Part shown: positions 28,406 through 36,322 of the stretch, piece by piece
How positions within the stretch are numbered: position 1 is the first letter of the stretch
Layout of the letters: every line of letters starts with the position of its first letter
Assembly: GCF_001421355.1 (NCBI RefSeq)
Contig: NZ_LMKC01000002.1
Coordinates: 493,720-557,719, forward strand
Reading direction: 5' to 3'
DNA length: 64,000 nt
Source of the DNA: Sphingomonas sp. Leaf9
GTDB lineage: Bacteria > Pseudomonadota > Alphaproteobacteria > Sphingomonadales > Sphingomonadaceae
Notes under the pieces: model-generated
The model's input: only the letters and a program-made list of their open reading frames with translations
Databases searched by the model: none
What the model was told of the DNA's origin: nothing
Position numbers and translations under genes: made by a program

Positions 28406-28749
28406 GTCTATCCTATGGGATAAAATACGATTTCTGTCGATCATTTATCTGGTAGCCGCTTTTCAGCCGCCCATACGTTCGATTTGTACGACAATCCAAT
28501 AAATATATGAAAATAAACAAAATTATAGATAATCCTGGTTGTGCGGGGAAATTGGCACGTCTCTCGCAAAGTATCGGGCATCGGGTCGCATGGTATCGAA
28601 CGGCCCGATGCGCGGCAGGGGCGGTCGGAATGGGCCGGCCGCCCCCAAAGCGAACAGGGCGTGGCACGTTTCGCGAAGCGCGACTGCTTAGCAGCAGGAT
28701 GTCGCAGGCTGAACTGCCGCCCTGACCGGATTTCGAAGGGAGTTGGACG
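28406..28749. other. rtcR-rsr divergent regulatory region
   Basis: A 344-bp region, AT-rich near rtcR (28430-28530) and then GC-rich. It contains the sigma-54 promoter at 28553-28568 facing rsr. The roughly 150 bp between that promoter and rtcR is the expected place for RtcR enhancer sites, but no clear dyad stands out by eye. Confidence 0.6.
28553..28568 (+). promoter_or_regulatory. Sigma-54 (-24/-12) promoter for the RNA-repair operon
   Basis: TGGCACGTCTCTCGCA matches the consensus TGGCACGN4TTGCW at all positions but one: TC instead of TT at -12. The invariant GG and GC have the required 10-bp spacing. It points toward rsr, about 180 bp upstream of its start, next to a gene for a sigma-54 activator. 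The long 5' leader is unexplained. Confidence 0.75.
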
Positions 28750-30174
28750 ATGGCCAACAGAGGATTGTTCGCAAGCGCGGTGGCGCGGCTGTTGCCGAGC
28801 ACCGACACATTGAACCGCGCAGGGGCGGCAGCGCGGGCCTGCGATCCGATGTTCGTTGCGAAGGCCGCGATCTATGCGCGGCGGGCGGGGGCGATGAAGG
28901 ACATGCCGGCGCTGTTGGCCGCCTATCTGACGATTGCCGATCCGGACCTTGCGGTGCCGGTGTTCGGGCAGGTCGTCGACACCGGGCGGATGCTGCGCAG
29001 CTATGTGCAGATCCTGCGTTCGGGGCAGGTCGGGCGGACGTCGCTCGGCACGCGGCCGAAGCGGCTGGTGACGCAGTGGCTGGAGCGGGCATCGATGCGC
29101 GATCTGATGGCGGCGGCGACCGGCAACGACCCGAGCCTCGCCGATATCGTCCGCATGGTGCATCCCAAACCGGCTGATGTGACGCGGCGCGCCTTCTATG
29201 GCTGGCTGATAGGCAAGCCGTACGACCTTGCCGCCTTGCCGGTGGAGATCGCCGCCTTCGAGGCGTGGAAGCGCGATACCGCGTTGCCGCTGCCGCCCGT
29301 GCCGTTTCAGTGGCTGACCGCCTTTCCGTTGCGCGCGGAGCAATGGGGCGAACTGGCGACGCGGATGGGGTGGCAGGCGCTCCGGATCAACCTCAACACG
29401 CTGGCGCGGAGCGGCGCGTTCGGGGTGCCGGGGGTGACCGAGGCGGTCGCGGCGCGGCTGGCCGTGCCGGCACCGGGGGTATTGCCCTACCAATTGCTGG
29501 TCGCGCTGCGATCGGTGGGTGGCGGGGTGCCGCTGGCGGTGCAGGCCGCGCTGGAGACGGCGCTGGAGGCGTCGTTGGCAAGCGTACCGGTGGTGCCGGG
29601 CAATGTCGTGGTCTGCCCGGATGTGTCGGGTTCGATGCAGTCGTCGGTAACCGGCTATCGCAAGGGCGCGTCGACGACGGTGCGCTGTGTCGATGTGGCG
29701 GCGCTGGTCGCCCCGGCGATGCTGCGGACCAACGGCCATGCACGCGTGCTGCCGTTCGCCGTCGATGTCGTCGATTGCACGCTCGATCCCCATGCCCGTC
29801 TCGCCGTGAACGCGGCGCGGCTGGCGGCGGTGGGCGGGGGCGGCACCACGGTATCGGCCCCGCTCGCCCGGCTCAATCGGGAGGGGGCGAAGGTCGATCT
29901 GGTCGTCATCGTCTCCGACAATGAGTCATGGGTCGATGCCACGCGGCACGGCGCGACGGAGACGATGCGCGAATGGGACCGGTTGAGGCGCCGCAACCCG
30001 GCGGCGCGGCTCGTCTGCGTCGACATCCAGCCGCATGGGACTACCCAGGCGGCGGGCCGGCCGGAGATACTGAATGTCGGGGGATTCTCCGACGCAGTGT
30101 TCGACATGATCGCGCGCTTTGCCGCCGGGCAGACGCGCGACTGGGTAGAACGCATCAACGAAACGGAGGTTTGA
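28750..30174 (+). CDS. rsr: Ro60-like TROVE/vWA RNA-binding protein (Rsr)
   Basis: A 474-residue bacterial Ro60 orthologue. Residues about 1-275 form the TROVE ring of helical repeats (for example YARRAGAMKDMPALLAAYLT). Residues about 283-470 form a von Willebrand A domain with the MIDAS motif DVSGSMQSS (about 290-298) and TTVSAPL. Ro proteins bind Y RNAs on the ring's outer surface and misfolded RNA ends in the cavity, and can tether Y RNA to PNPase. Three Y-RNA-like genes follow directly. The ATG at 28750 follows AAGGGAG. Expression is presumably driven by RtcR and sigma-54. Confidence 0.93.
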   Translation: MANRGLFASAVARLLPSTDTLNRAGAAARACDPMFVAKAAIYARRAGAMKDMPALLAAYLTIADPDLAVPVFGQVVDTGRMLRSYVQILRSGQVGRTSLGTRPKRLVTQWLERASMRDLMAAATGNDPSLADIVRMVHPKPADVTRRAFYGWLIGKPYDLAALPVEIAAFEAWKRDTALPLPPVPFQWLTAFPLRAEQWGELATRMGWQALRINLNTLARSGAFGVPGVTEAVAARLAVPAPGVLPYQLLVALRSVGGGVPLAVQAALETALEASLASVPVVPGNVVVCPDVSGSMQSSVTGYRKGASTTVRCVDVAALVAPAMLRTNGHARVLPFAVDVVDCTLDPHARLAVNAARLAAVGGGGTTVSAPLARLNREGAKVDLVVIVSDNESWVDATRHGATETMREWDRLRRRNPAARLVCVDIQPHGTTQAAGRPEILNVGGFSDAVFDMIARFAAGQTRDWVERINETEV

Positions 30175-30180
30175 AGGAAG

Positions 30181-30324
30181 GCCGTGGCGAATGCCGGCGG
30201 GACTACATCCCGTGCCAGACCGGAGAGTAGAGCGCCTGGACAACCGGGAGATGCGGGTTCGAATCCCGCCATGGGAATGTAGCTCAAGGTCGACCAACGT
30301 CTCGCCAATTCTCGTCGCCATGGC
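30181..30324 (+). ncRNA. Y RNA 1 (YrlA-like, tRNA-mimic head)
   Basis: The outer helix pairs GCCGTGGCGA (30181-30190) with TCGCCATGGC (30315-30324). After an asymmetric loop, ATGCC opposite AATTCTCG, the inner helix pairs GGCGGGAC (30196-30203) with GTCTCGCC (30299-30306). This is the bulged Ro-binding stem. The head has a perfect T-arm (30253-30269, GCGGG-TTCGAAT-CCCGC), an arm CCTGG-ACAA-CCGGG (30235-30248), and TA-GCTC (30280-30285) that can pair with GAGC (30230-30233) as a D-stem. This reads as a tRNA fold opened at the D-loop. An alternative 7-bp helix TCCCGTG/CATGGGA (30208/30270) is also possible. Confidence 0.8.
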
Positions 30325-30333
30325 CCATTTCAA

Positions 30334-30462
30334 CGCGGCGAATGCCGACCGGACTACATGGACTTTTCATCCCCAGGTCGCGGGTTCGAATCCCGCCCCG
30401 GCTTCGGTCGGGTAGCTCAGTGGTTAGAGCAGGAGATGTCCGGTCAATCCCTCGTCGCCGTG
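30334..30462 (+). ncRNA. Y RNA 2 (YrlA-like, permuted tRNA mimic)
   Basis: The outer helix pairs CGCGGCGA (30334-30341) with TCGCCGTG (30455-30462). The inner helix pairs GACCGGAC (30347-30354) with GTCCGGTC (30438-30445), with base changes that compensate those in Y RNA 1. The head is a circularly permuted tRNA opened at the anticodon: an anticodon-stem side at 30369-30374, a 5-nt variable loop, a T-arm (30380-30396), an acceptor helix CCCGGC/GTCGGG closed by a TTCG tetraloop (30397-30412), TA as positions 8-9, a D-arm GCTC-AGTGGTTA-GAGC (30415-30430), one linker base, and the other anticodon-stem side (30432-30437). A tRNA finder may report only a partial hit. Confidence 0.85.
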
Positions 30463-30472
30463 ATCCTATCAA

Positions 30473-30564
30473 GCTGGTGAATGCCGGCGGGACTACATCG
30501 GTTCAGGCGGTTCGAATCCGCCCCGGGGCAACCCGGAAACGTCTCGCCAACCCTCGTCGCCGGC
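30473..30564 (+). ncRNA. Y RNA 3 (minimal head: T-arm plus GNRA hairpin)
   Basis: The outer helix pairs GCTGGTGA (30473-30480) with TCGCCGGC (30557-30564). The inner helix pairs GGCGGGAC (30486-30493) with GTCTCGCC (30541-30548). The bulge ATGCC opposite AACCCTCG matches the other two units. The head contains only a T-arm (30506-30522, GGCGG-TTCGAAT-CCGCC) directly stacked on a hairpin CCGGG-GCAA-CCCGG (30523-30536) with a GNRA loop. There is no D-arm. At 92 nt it is the shortest of the three and ends about 10 nt before the rtcB ribosome-binding site. Confidence 0.8.
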
Positions 30565-30587
30565 ACCGAAATCTAAAGGAGGTCATG

Positions 30588-31814
30588 ATGACCGCAACGA
30601 CGTACGAGTATACTGACGTGCCCGGCGGCGTGCCGATCAAGGCATGGACGCGCGGCGTGCCCGTCGAGGACGGCGCGCGTGCGCAGCTGGCGCGAGCGGC
30701 GCAGATGCCGTTCATCTTCAAACATGTCGCCGCCATGCCCGACGTCCATATTGGCATCGGCGCGACCGTGGGGTCGGTGATCCCGACCAAGGGGGCAGTC
30801 ATTCCGGCGGCGGTCGGGGTCGATATCGGCTGCGGCATGATGGCGGCGCGCACCTCGCTGCTGGCGAGCGACCTGCCCGACCATCTGGAGGGTGTCCGCT
30901 CGGCGATTGAGCAGGCGGTGCCGCACGGGCGCAGCGTCGGGCGGGGCAAGCGTGACAATGGCAGCTGGGGTTCGCCCCCGCCCGCCATCGTCGCGGCGTG
31001 GTTGACGCTCGTCCAGCGTTTCGACCGGCTGTGCGAAAAGCATCCGCGGCTCAAGAACACGAACAACCTCGTGCATTTGGGGACGCTGGGCACCGGCAAC
31101 CACTTCATCGAACTGTGCCTCGACGAATCGGGTGCGGTGTGGGTGATGCTGCATTCGGGCTCGCGCGGCGTCGGCAATGCGATCGGCACGTTCTTCATCG
31201 AACTGGCGAAGCAGGACATGCGCAAATGGCACCTGAATCTGCCTGACGAAGATCTCGCCTATTTCCCCGAAGGAACCGACCATTTCGACGATTATGTCGA
31301 GGCGGTCGGCTGGGCCCAGGATTATGCGGCGCTCAACCGGCGGATGATGATGACCAACGTCATCGCTGCGCTGCGCAAGGTGATCACGAAGCCGTTCGAG
31401 GCGGAACTGGAGGCGGTCAACTGCCACCACAATTACGTCACGCGCGAAAATCACTTCGGCGAGAACGTGCTGGTGACGCGGAAAGGGGCCGTGCGCGCGG
31501 CGAAGGGCGTGATGGGGATCATCCCCGGATCGATGGGCGCGAAGTCGTTCATCGTCCGGGGCCTTGGCAACCCGGAGTCGTTCGACAGCTGCTCGCACGG
31601 TGCCGGCCGGGTGATGAGCCGGACGGCGGCCAAGAAGCTGGTGACGCTCGACGAACATATCGCCGACACGGCGGGCGTCGAATGCCGCAAGGACGAGGGC
31701 GTGATCGACGAGACGCCAAAGGCCTACAAGCCGATCGAAGCCGTGATGGCCGCACAGGCCGATCTGGTGGAGATCGTCCACACCCTGAAACAGGTGGTGT
31801 GCGTGAAGGGGTGA
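30588..31814 (+). CDS. rtcB: RNA-splicing ligase RtcB
   Basis: A 408-residue GTP- and Mn-dependent ligase joining 2',3'-cyclic-phosphate (or 3'-phosphate) and 5'-OH RNA ends. Landmarks in order: VGVDIGCGM (metal-binding Cys, about residue 81), GTLGTGNHFIEL, HSGSRGVGN, NCHHNYV and SCSHGAGRVMSR, whose histidine is the guanylylated residue. AAAGGAGG at 30575-30582 favours the ATG at 30588 over the one at 30585. It is preceded by three Y RNA genes and followed by a nucleotidyltransferase and rtcA, the standard RNA-repair context. Confidence 0.95.
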   Translation: MTATTYEYTDVPGGVPIKAWTRGVPVEDGARAQLARAAQMPFIFKHVAAMPDVHIGIGATVGSVIPTKGAVIPAAVGVDIGCGMMAARTSLLASDLPDHLEGVRSAIEQAVPHGRSVGRGKRDNGSWGSPPPAIVAAWLTLVQRFDRLCEKHPRLKNTNNLVHLGTLGTGNHFIELCLDESGAVWVMLHSGSRGVGNAIGTFFIELAKQDMRKWHLNLPDEDLAYFPEGTDHFDDYVEAVGWAQDYAALNRRMMMTNVIAALRKVITKPFEAELEAVNCHHNYVTRENHFGENVLVTRKGAVRAAKGVMGIIPGSMGAKSFIVRGLGNPESFDSCSHGAGRVMSRTAAKKLVTLDEHIADTAGVECRKDEGVIDETPKAYKPIEAVMAAQADLVEIVHTLKQVVCVKG

Positions 31815-31893
31815 AGCGGGGCGACGGGCGGGGGAGCCGTCGCCGCCGCTTCGCCGGCCGCCGGATCGGGCGGAAGGATGAAAGGAACGAACC

Positions 31894-32691
31894 GTGTTGC
31901 CGTTGACCAACGAAGCCATTCCCGCCGGGGTGCGATCCGAGATCGACACGCGCCTTGCCGCCGTCGAGGCGAACGAGGGCGTGCGCCTGTTGCTGACGGT
32001 CGAATCCGGCTCGCGCGCATGGGGATTTCCGTCACCCGACAGCGATTACGATGTGCGCTTCGTCTATGTCCGGCCGCGCGACTGGTATCTGTCGCTGATG
32101 CCCGGCCGCGACGTGATCGAGGCACCGATCGTCGACGACATCGACCTGAGCGGCTGGGACATCCGCAAGGCACTGGGGCTGCTGCTGAAGTCGAATGCCG
32201 TCGTCAGCGAATGGATCGAGAGCCCGATCCGCTATCGCCCGGACGACGCGATCGTCGCCGACCTCGCGGCGCTGGCCGACAGCGTGATCGATGCGCGATC
32301 GCTCGCCCTGCATTATGCCAGCCTCGGGCGGAACGCCGCCGATCGCTGGCTGGAGGACGACGGCGCTGTGCCGGTGAAGCAATATTTCTATGCGCTGCGT
32401 CCGGCGCTCGCGATCCGCTGGCTGAGGCGCGAGGGGAGGGGCCGCCCGCCGATGGACCTGCAGTCGCTGATCGATGCCGTCGGCCTGTCGGACGCGCTGG
32501 CGGACGATATCGCTGCGCTCGTGGCGGCGAAGCGGCGGAGCAACGAGCGAAGCAATACCGCGCGCATCTCCGCGCTCGACGCGCTGATCCGTGACGAGCT
32601 TTCCCGCGCCGGCGAGGTGCCGGGCGGCACCATCGATCCGCGCTCGCGCGAGCGGGCGGAGGCACTGTTCCTGCATCTGGTGAACACATGA
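31894..32691 (+). CDS. RNA-repair-associated nucleotidyltransferase (YcgL/COG3541-like)
   Basis: A 265-residue protein of the DNA polymerase beta superfamily. The signature GSRAWGFPSPDSDYDVRFVY (about residues 36-55) has the GS and DxD metal ligands. The remainder is helical, with conserved SNAVVSEWIESPIRY (about 107-121) and KQYFYALRPALAIRWL. It probably adds nucleotides to an RNA 3' end or to another acceptor. Its place between rtcB and rtcA suggests a role in end healing, which is an inference. The GTG start at 31894 follows AAAGGAA. It overlaps rtcA by 4 nt. Confidence 0.8.
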   Translation: MLPLTNEAIPAGVRSEIDTRLAAVEANEGVRLLLTVESGSRAWGFPSPDSDYDVRFVYVRPRDWYLSLMPGRDVIEAPIVDDIDLSGWDIRKALGLLLKSNAVVSEWIESPIRYRPDDAIVADLAALADSVIDARSLALHYASLGRNAADRWLEDDGAVPVKQYFYALRPALAIRWLRREGRGRPPMDLQSLIDAVGLSDALADDIAALVAAKRRSNERSNTARISALDALIRDELSRAGEVPGGTIDPRSRERAEALFLHLVNT

Positions 32692-33701
32692 TCGTAATCG
32701 ACGGTGCCGAAGGCGAGGGCGGGGGACAGGTCGTGCGCAACGCGTGCGCGCTGTCGCTCGTCACGGGTACGGCGGTTCGCATCACGAACATCCGCGCCAA
32801 ACGGTCGAAGCCGGGGCTGATGCGCCAGCACGTCACCGCGATCGAGGCGGCGTGCGCGATCGGGAACGCGACCTGCGAGGGGCTGGTCGTCGGATCGTGC
32901 GACCTGACCTTCCGTCCCGGCCGGGTCGTCGCCGGCGACTATCGCTTTTCGGTCGGTACGGCGGGATCGACGGGGCTGGTGTTGCAGACGGTGCTGATGC
33001 CGTTGATGCTCGCCGACGCGCCGTCGCGACTGGTGCTGGAAGGCGGCACCCACAATATGCTGGCCCCGCCGTTCGAGTTCATCGATCGCTGCTTCCTGCC
33101 GGTCGTCCGGCGGATGGGCGGACAGGTCGAGGCGCGGTTGATCCGGCACGGCTTCTACCCGCGCGGCGGCGGGCGGATAGAGGTGGATATCACCCCCGGT
33201 CCGCTGCAGCCGGTCGCATGCCTGACGCGCGGCGCGCCGGTCAGCGTATCGGCCTGCGCGCTGATCGCGGCACTGCCGCTATCAATCGCCGAGCGGGAGA
33301 TCGCGATGGTGCGCAAGGCGTTCGACTGGAGCGACCGCGAATGCTTCGTCCGCGAACTGCCCGTCGATCAGGGGCCGGGCAACATCCTGCTGCTGGAGGC
33401 GCGGTTCGAACAGGCGACGGAGATCGTCAGCGGGTTCGCACGATTGGGCGTAACCGCCGAGCGCGTCGCGAAGACGGCGATCGGGCGGATGCGCGGTTAT
33501 CTGGCATGCGATGCCTTTGCCGGGCCGTATCTCGCCGACCAACTGCTGTTGCCGATGGCGCTGGCGGGCGGCGGCGCGTTCACCACCGTCAAGCCGAGCG
33601 AGCATGCCCGCACGGCGGCGGCGGTGATCGAGCGCTTTACGGGGCGGCGCACCCGGTTCGCGCAGCAGGCGGGCGGGGCCCATGCGGTGACGATCGCCTG
33701 A
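32688..33701 (+). CDS. rtcA: RNA 3'-terminal phosphate cyclase RtcA
   Basis: A 337-residue cyclase that converts RNA 3'-phosphate to 2',3'-cyclic phosphate with ATP, preparing ends for RtcB. It shows the family start IDGAEGEGGGQVVRNA (about residues 3-18), the RPGLMRQH-type motif as KPGLMRQHVTAIEA, HGFYPRGGGR (about 158-167), and the adenylylated histidine in PSEHARTAAAV (about 304-314). The ATG overlaps the previous stop (ATGA). It is last of the operon, followed by a hairpin and a convergent gene. Confidence 0.95.
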   Translation: MIVIDGAEGEGGGQVVRNACALSLVTGTAVRITNIRAKRSKPGLMRQHVTAIEAACAIGNATCEGLVVGSCDLTFRPGRVVAGDYRFSVGTAGSTGLVLQTVLMPLMLADAPSRLVLEGGTHNMLAPPFEFIDRCFLPVVRRMGGQVEARLIRHGFYPRGGGRIEVDITPGPLQPVACLTRGAPVSVSACALIAALPLSIAEREIAMVRKAFDWSDRECFVRELPVDQGPGNILLLEARFEQATEIVSGFARLGVTAERVAKTAIGRMRGYLACDAFAGPYLADQLLLPMALAGGGAFTTVKPSEHARTAAAVIERFTGRRTRFAQQAGGAHAVTIA

Positions 33702-33717
33702 CGCACGCACGGGTGCA

Positions 33718-33733
33718 GCCCCCTGACCGGGGC
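33718..33733. terminator. Candidate bidirectional terminator after rtcA
   Basis: GCCCC (33718-33722) pairs with GGGGC (33729-33733) in the 34-bp gap between the convergent rtcA and Nudix regulator genes. It is short and without a T-run, so only a modest terminator. Confidence 0.4.
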
Positions 33734-33735
33734 CG

Positions 33736-34434
33736 TCAACGCCCTCCGGCGTAGCGATAGAGTTCGGCCGGGCGGAAGGATGCGCCGGTCTCTCGTTCGC
33801 CGGTGGCGGCGATCCGTCCGCTTTCGATCAGCCGGCGGCGAAAGGCGGGCTTGTTGAGCGCACGGCCCAGGATCGCCTCGTGCACGTCCTGCAACGCGCG
33901 CAGCGTGAAGCGTTCGGGCAGCAGGGCAAAGGCGACCGGCGACCAGTCGAGCTTGCCGCGCAGCCGCCGGATCGCGAGGTCGAGCATCGCGCCATGATCG
34001 AAGGCGAGGGGGACGGCGGCGCCGTCCACCCACGCGGTTGCCATGCCATCCCCGTCTGCCGCCACCCGCGCGAGCGTCAGGCCCGGCGCGGCGGTGAAAC
34101 GCTCGGCCGGGAGCAGCGCGAAATACGCCACGCTGACGATCCGCATGCGCGGATCGCGCTCGACCGCGCCAAAGGTATAGAGCTGTTCGAGATAGGCCCC
34201 GTCCATCCGCGCCTTTGCCGCCAGCACCCGCCGCGCCGCATCGTCGATGCTCTCGCCGATGCCGACGAACCCGCCCGGCAGCGCCCAGCTGTCCCGGCAC
34301 GGAGGCGCATCGCGCCGGTGCAACAGCACCGCAGGCGCACCGTCCACGACGCTGGTCAGGATCAGGTCGACCGCGACCGATGGCCGCTCGAACGCTGTCG
34401 GATCATAGCTGTCGAGGAAAGCGGCCTCATCCAT
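33736..34434 (-). CDS. Nudix-domain transcriptional regulator (NrtR-like)
   Basis: A 232-residue protein with an N-terminal Nudix domain (about residues 15-150) and a C-terminal winged helix (about 155-225, FTLRALQDVHEAILGRALNK). The Nudix box is degenerate: GGFVGIGESIDDAARRVLAA lacks the RExxEE catalytic glutamates. This fits NrtR-type regulators that sense ADP-ribose or a related nucleotide rather than hydrolyse it. The ATG at 34434 was chosen because the family's N-terminus starts there. It is convergent with rtcA; targets are unknown, though NAD metabolism genes are usual. Confidence 0.8.
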   Translation of the reverse strand: MDEAAFLDSYDPTAFERPSVAVDLILTSVVDGAPAVLLHRRDAPPCRDSWALPGGFVGIGESIDDAARRVLAAKARMDGAYLEQLYTFGAVERDPRMRIVSVAYFALLPAERFTAAPGLTLARVAADGDGMATAWVDGAAVPLAFDHGAMLDLAIRRLRGKLDWSPVAFALLPERFTLRALQDVHEAILGRALNKPAFRRRLIESGRIAATGERETGASFRPAELYRYAGGR

Positions 34435-34475
34435 CACGGCAACCTTATATGCGTTACGCGCTTTAGATAGGCTCG

Positions 34476-35135
34476 TTATACGCCTGTAGCAAGCGCATCG
34501 CCGCCGCGCCCGCCCGGTTCCGGCCACGCCCGTAGCGCGGTTTCGGCAATCGCGTGCAGCGATGCCCGGTCCAGCCCGTCGCGCGCCAGCACCGACAGTC
34601 CCTGCAACATCGCCATCACCAGCCCGGCCAGCGCCGATGCCTCCGTCGCCGCCGGCAACAGGCCTTCCGCGACATCGCGCGCGATCCGCGATTGCAGCCG
34701 GTCGATCACGAAGCGGCGAATATCGGCGACGGCGCGCTGGACCTCGGCGGAGGCGGCCGATCCGCTGGCCGTCGCGCTGGCCAATAGGCAGCCCGGCGGG
34801 GTCGTCTCGCCGGTATAGCGCACGATGGCTCCGGCGAGCAGCTCCGCCGCCGCCGCCCGTGCGGTCGGCGCGGCGTCGATCGCCGCTGCCGTCGCCGCCG
34901 GATCGCCGGCGTAGCGCTGCATCGATTCGAGGAACAGCCGCCGTTTGTCACCGAACGCGCCGTACAGGCTGGGAGTGCTGATCCCCATCGCGTCGGTCAG
35001 GTCGGTGATCGACGTGGTTTCATAGCCATGCCGCCAGAAGGTCAGCATCGCGCGCTCCAGCGCCGCATCCCGGTCGAACGACAGCGGGCGGCCGGTCCTG
35101 GTCTTTCGCGCGGCCGGGCCCTGATCCACTTTCAT
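34476..35135 (-). CDS. TetR-family repressor
   Basis: A 219-residue regulator with helix-turn-helix at about residues 20-65 (YETTSITDLTDAMGISTPSL, then YGAFGDKRRLF). The ligand domain includes TPPGCLLASAT, a stretch seen in TetR proteins that respond to electrophiles or quinones. The ATG at 35135 was chosen over a GTG three codons upstream. It is divergent from an aldo/keto reductase across about 80 bp, the usual layout of a repressor and its target. Confidence 0.83.
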   Translation of the reverse strand: MKVDQGPAARKTRTGRPLSFDRDAALERAMLTFWRHGYETTSITDLTDAMGISTPSLYGAFGDKRRLFLESMQRYAGDPAATAAAIDAAPTARAAAAELLAGAIVRYTGETTPPGCLLASATASGSAASAEVQRAVADIRRFVIDRLQSRIARDVAEGLLPAATEASALAGLVMAMLQGLSVLARDGLDRASLHAIAETALRAWPEPGGRGGDALATGV

Positions 35136-35187
35136 AGTATTCACTCGGAAACGCGTTGACGGTCAGCCCGACTCCTAGCATGACTTC

Positions 35188-35203
35188 CATAACGACCGCT
35201 ATG
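35188..35203. promoter_or_regulatory. Candidate TetR operator
   Basis: CATAACGACCGCTATG is an imperfect dyad (CATA...TATG) 11 bp before the aldo/keto reductase start, between the two divergent genes. The assignment rests on position only. Confidence 0.4.
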
Positions 35204-35214
35204 AAAGACTCGCC

Positions 35215-36291
35215 ATGTCCCTGACCGCTTTCCGTGCCCTTGGCCGCTCCGGCCTGATCGTCAGCCCGCTGGCGCTGGGCACCATGACCTTCGGCCCCGG
35301 TGACTGGGGTGCCGACGAAGCGACTGCGCGGGCGGTGTATGACGCCTATCGTGCCGCCGGCGGCAATTTCATCGACACCGCCGATATCTATGCGGGGGGT
35401 GAAAGCGAGCGGCTGGTCGGCAGGTTCATCGCCGAGCGCGGCGACCGGGACGCGATCGTGTTGTCGACCAAGTTCGCCTTCAACGGATCGGCCAGCCCGC
35501 TGGCCGCGGCGCAAACGGGGCGGGGCAATCCGAATGCGGGCGGTGCCGGGGCAAAGAACATCCACCGCGCGCTCGACGCCTCGCTGCGGCGGCTCGGAAC
35601 CGAGTATATCGACCTGTACTGGATGCACATCTGGGACGGGGTGACGCCGGTCGAGGAGATCGTCCAGACGCTCGGCGACCTCGTACGCGCCGGTAAGATC
35701 CGCTATTACGGATTGTCCGACATGCCGGCATGGGTCGCGGCGAAGGCGGCGACGATCGCGGCGGAACGGCGCGTCCCCGGCCCGATCGCGCTACAGGTCG
35801 AATATTCGCTGGTCGCGCGCGATGTGGAGGCGGAGCATTTCCCGGCGGCGCGCGATGGCGGGATGGGCATCATGCCGTGGAGTCCGCTGGCCGGCGGGTT
35901 CCTGTCGGGAAAGTACCGGCGCGGCGATATTGCCGGCAAGGGGCGGCTGAGCGGCGCGAACCCGTTTGGCGACAGCAAGTTCACCGACCGCAATTGGACG
36001 ATCCTCGAAGCGGTCGAGCAGGTGGCAGCCGACCTTGGCCGCCCGGTGGCGCAGGTCGCCCTGGCCTGGACGCTGGCGCAAAGGGGCGTCGGATCGACGC
36101 TGATCGGCGCCAGCAAGGTCGCGCAGCTCGACAGCAACATCTCCGCCACCGACCTGCACCTCGACGCCGCGCATCTCGCGCTGCTGGACGAAGCGAGCAC
36201 CGCGCCGACGGGGTTCAGCGCAGCGCTGACCTCGCCCACGATCCGCCGCATGGTCTATGGCGGGCACGACGTCGTGGGCTGGAGCGATTGA
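35215..36291 (+). CDS. Aldo/keto reductase
   Basis: A 358-residue NADPH-dependent reductase with a TIM-barrel fold. The catalytic tetrad is visible: Asp in NFIDTADIYAGGES (about residues 51-64), Tyr in the same motif, Lys in LSTKFAF (about 83-89) and His in LYWMHIWD (about 135-142). NADP-binding residues lie near GASKVAQLDSN (about 298-308). It reduces aldehydes or ketones; the substrate is unknown. The ATG at 35215 is the only sensible start. It is probably repressed by the divergent TetR protein. Confidence 0.9.
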   Translation: MSLTAFRALGRSGLIVSPLALGTMTFGPGDWGADEATARAVYDAYRAAGGNFIDTADIYAGGESERLVGRFIAERGDRDAIVLSTKFAFNGSASPLAAAQTGRGNPNAGGAGAKNIHRALDASLRRLGTEYIDLYWMHIWDGVTPVEEIVQTLGDLVRAGKIRYYGLSDMPAWVAAKAATIAAERRVPGPIALQVEYSLVARDVEAEHFPAARDGGMGIMPWSPLAGGFLSGKYRRGDIAGKGRLSGANPFGDSKFTDRNWTILEAVEQVAADLGRPVAQVALAWTLAQRGVGSTLIGASKVAQLDSNISATDLHLDAAHLALLDEASTAPTGFSAALTSPTIRRMVYGGHDVVGWSD

Positions 36292-36322
36292 GATTGTCGG
36301 CTTGGTTGGCCTTCCCGCTGCC

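Noticed and set aside
28662..28676. Second TGGCACG as another sigma-54 promoter
   Set aside because: The -12 GC is not at the required distance; the sequence there is CG, so it does not fit the element.
30208..30276. A canonical tRNA gene inside Y RNA 1
   Set aside because: A T-arm and a possible 7-bp acceptor helix exist, but no D-stem forms in canonical order, the anticodon loop is only four bases, and the whole lies inside a Ro-binding stem shared with two other units.
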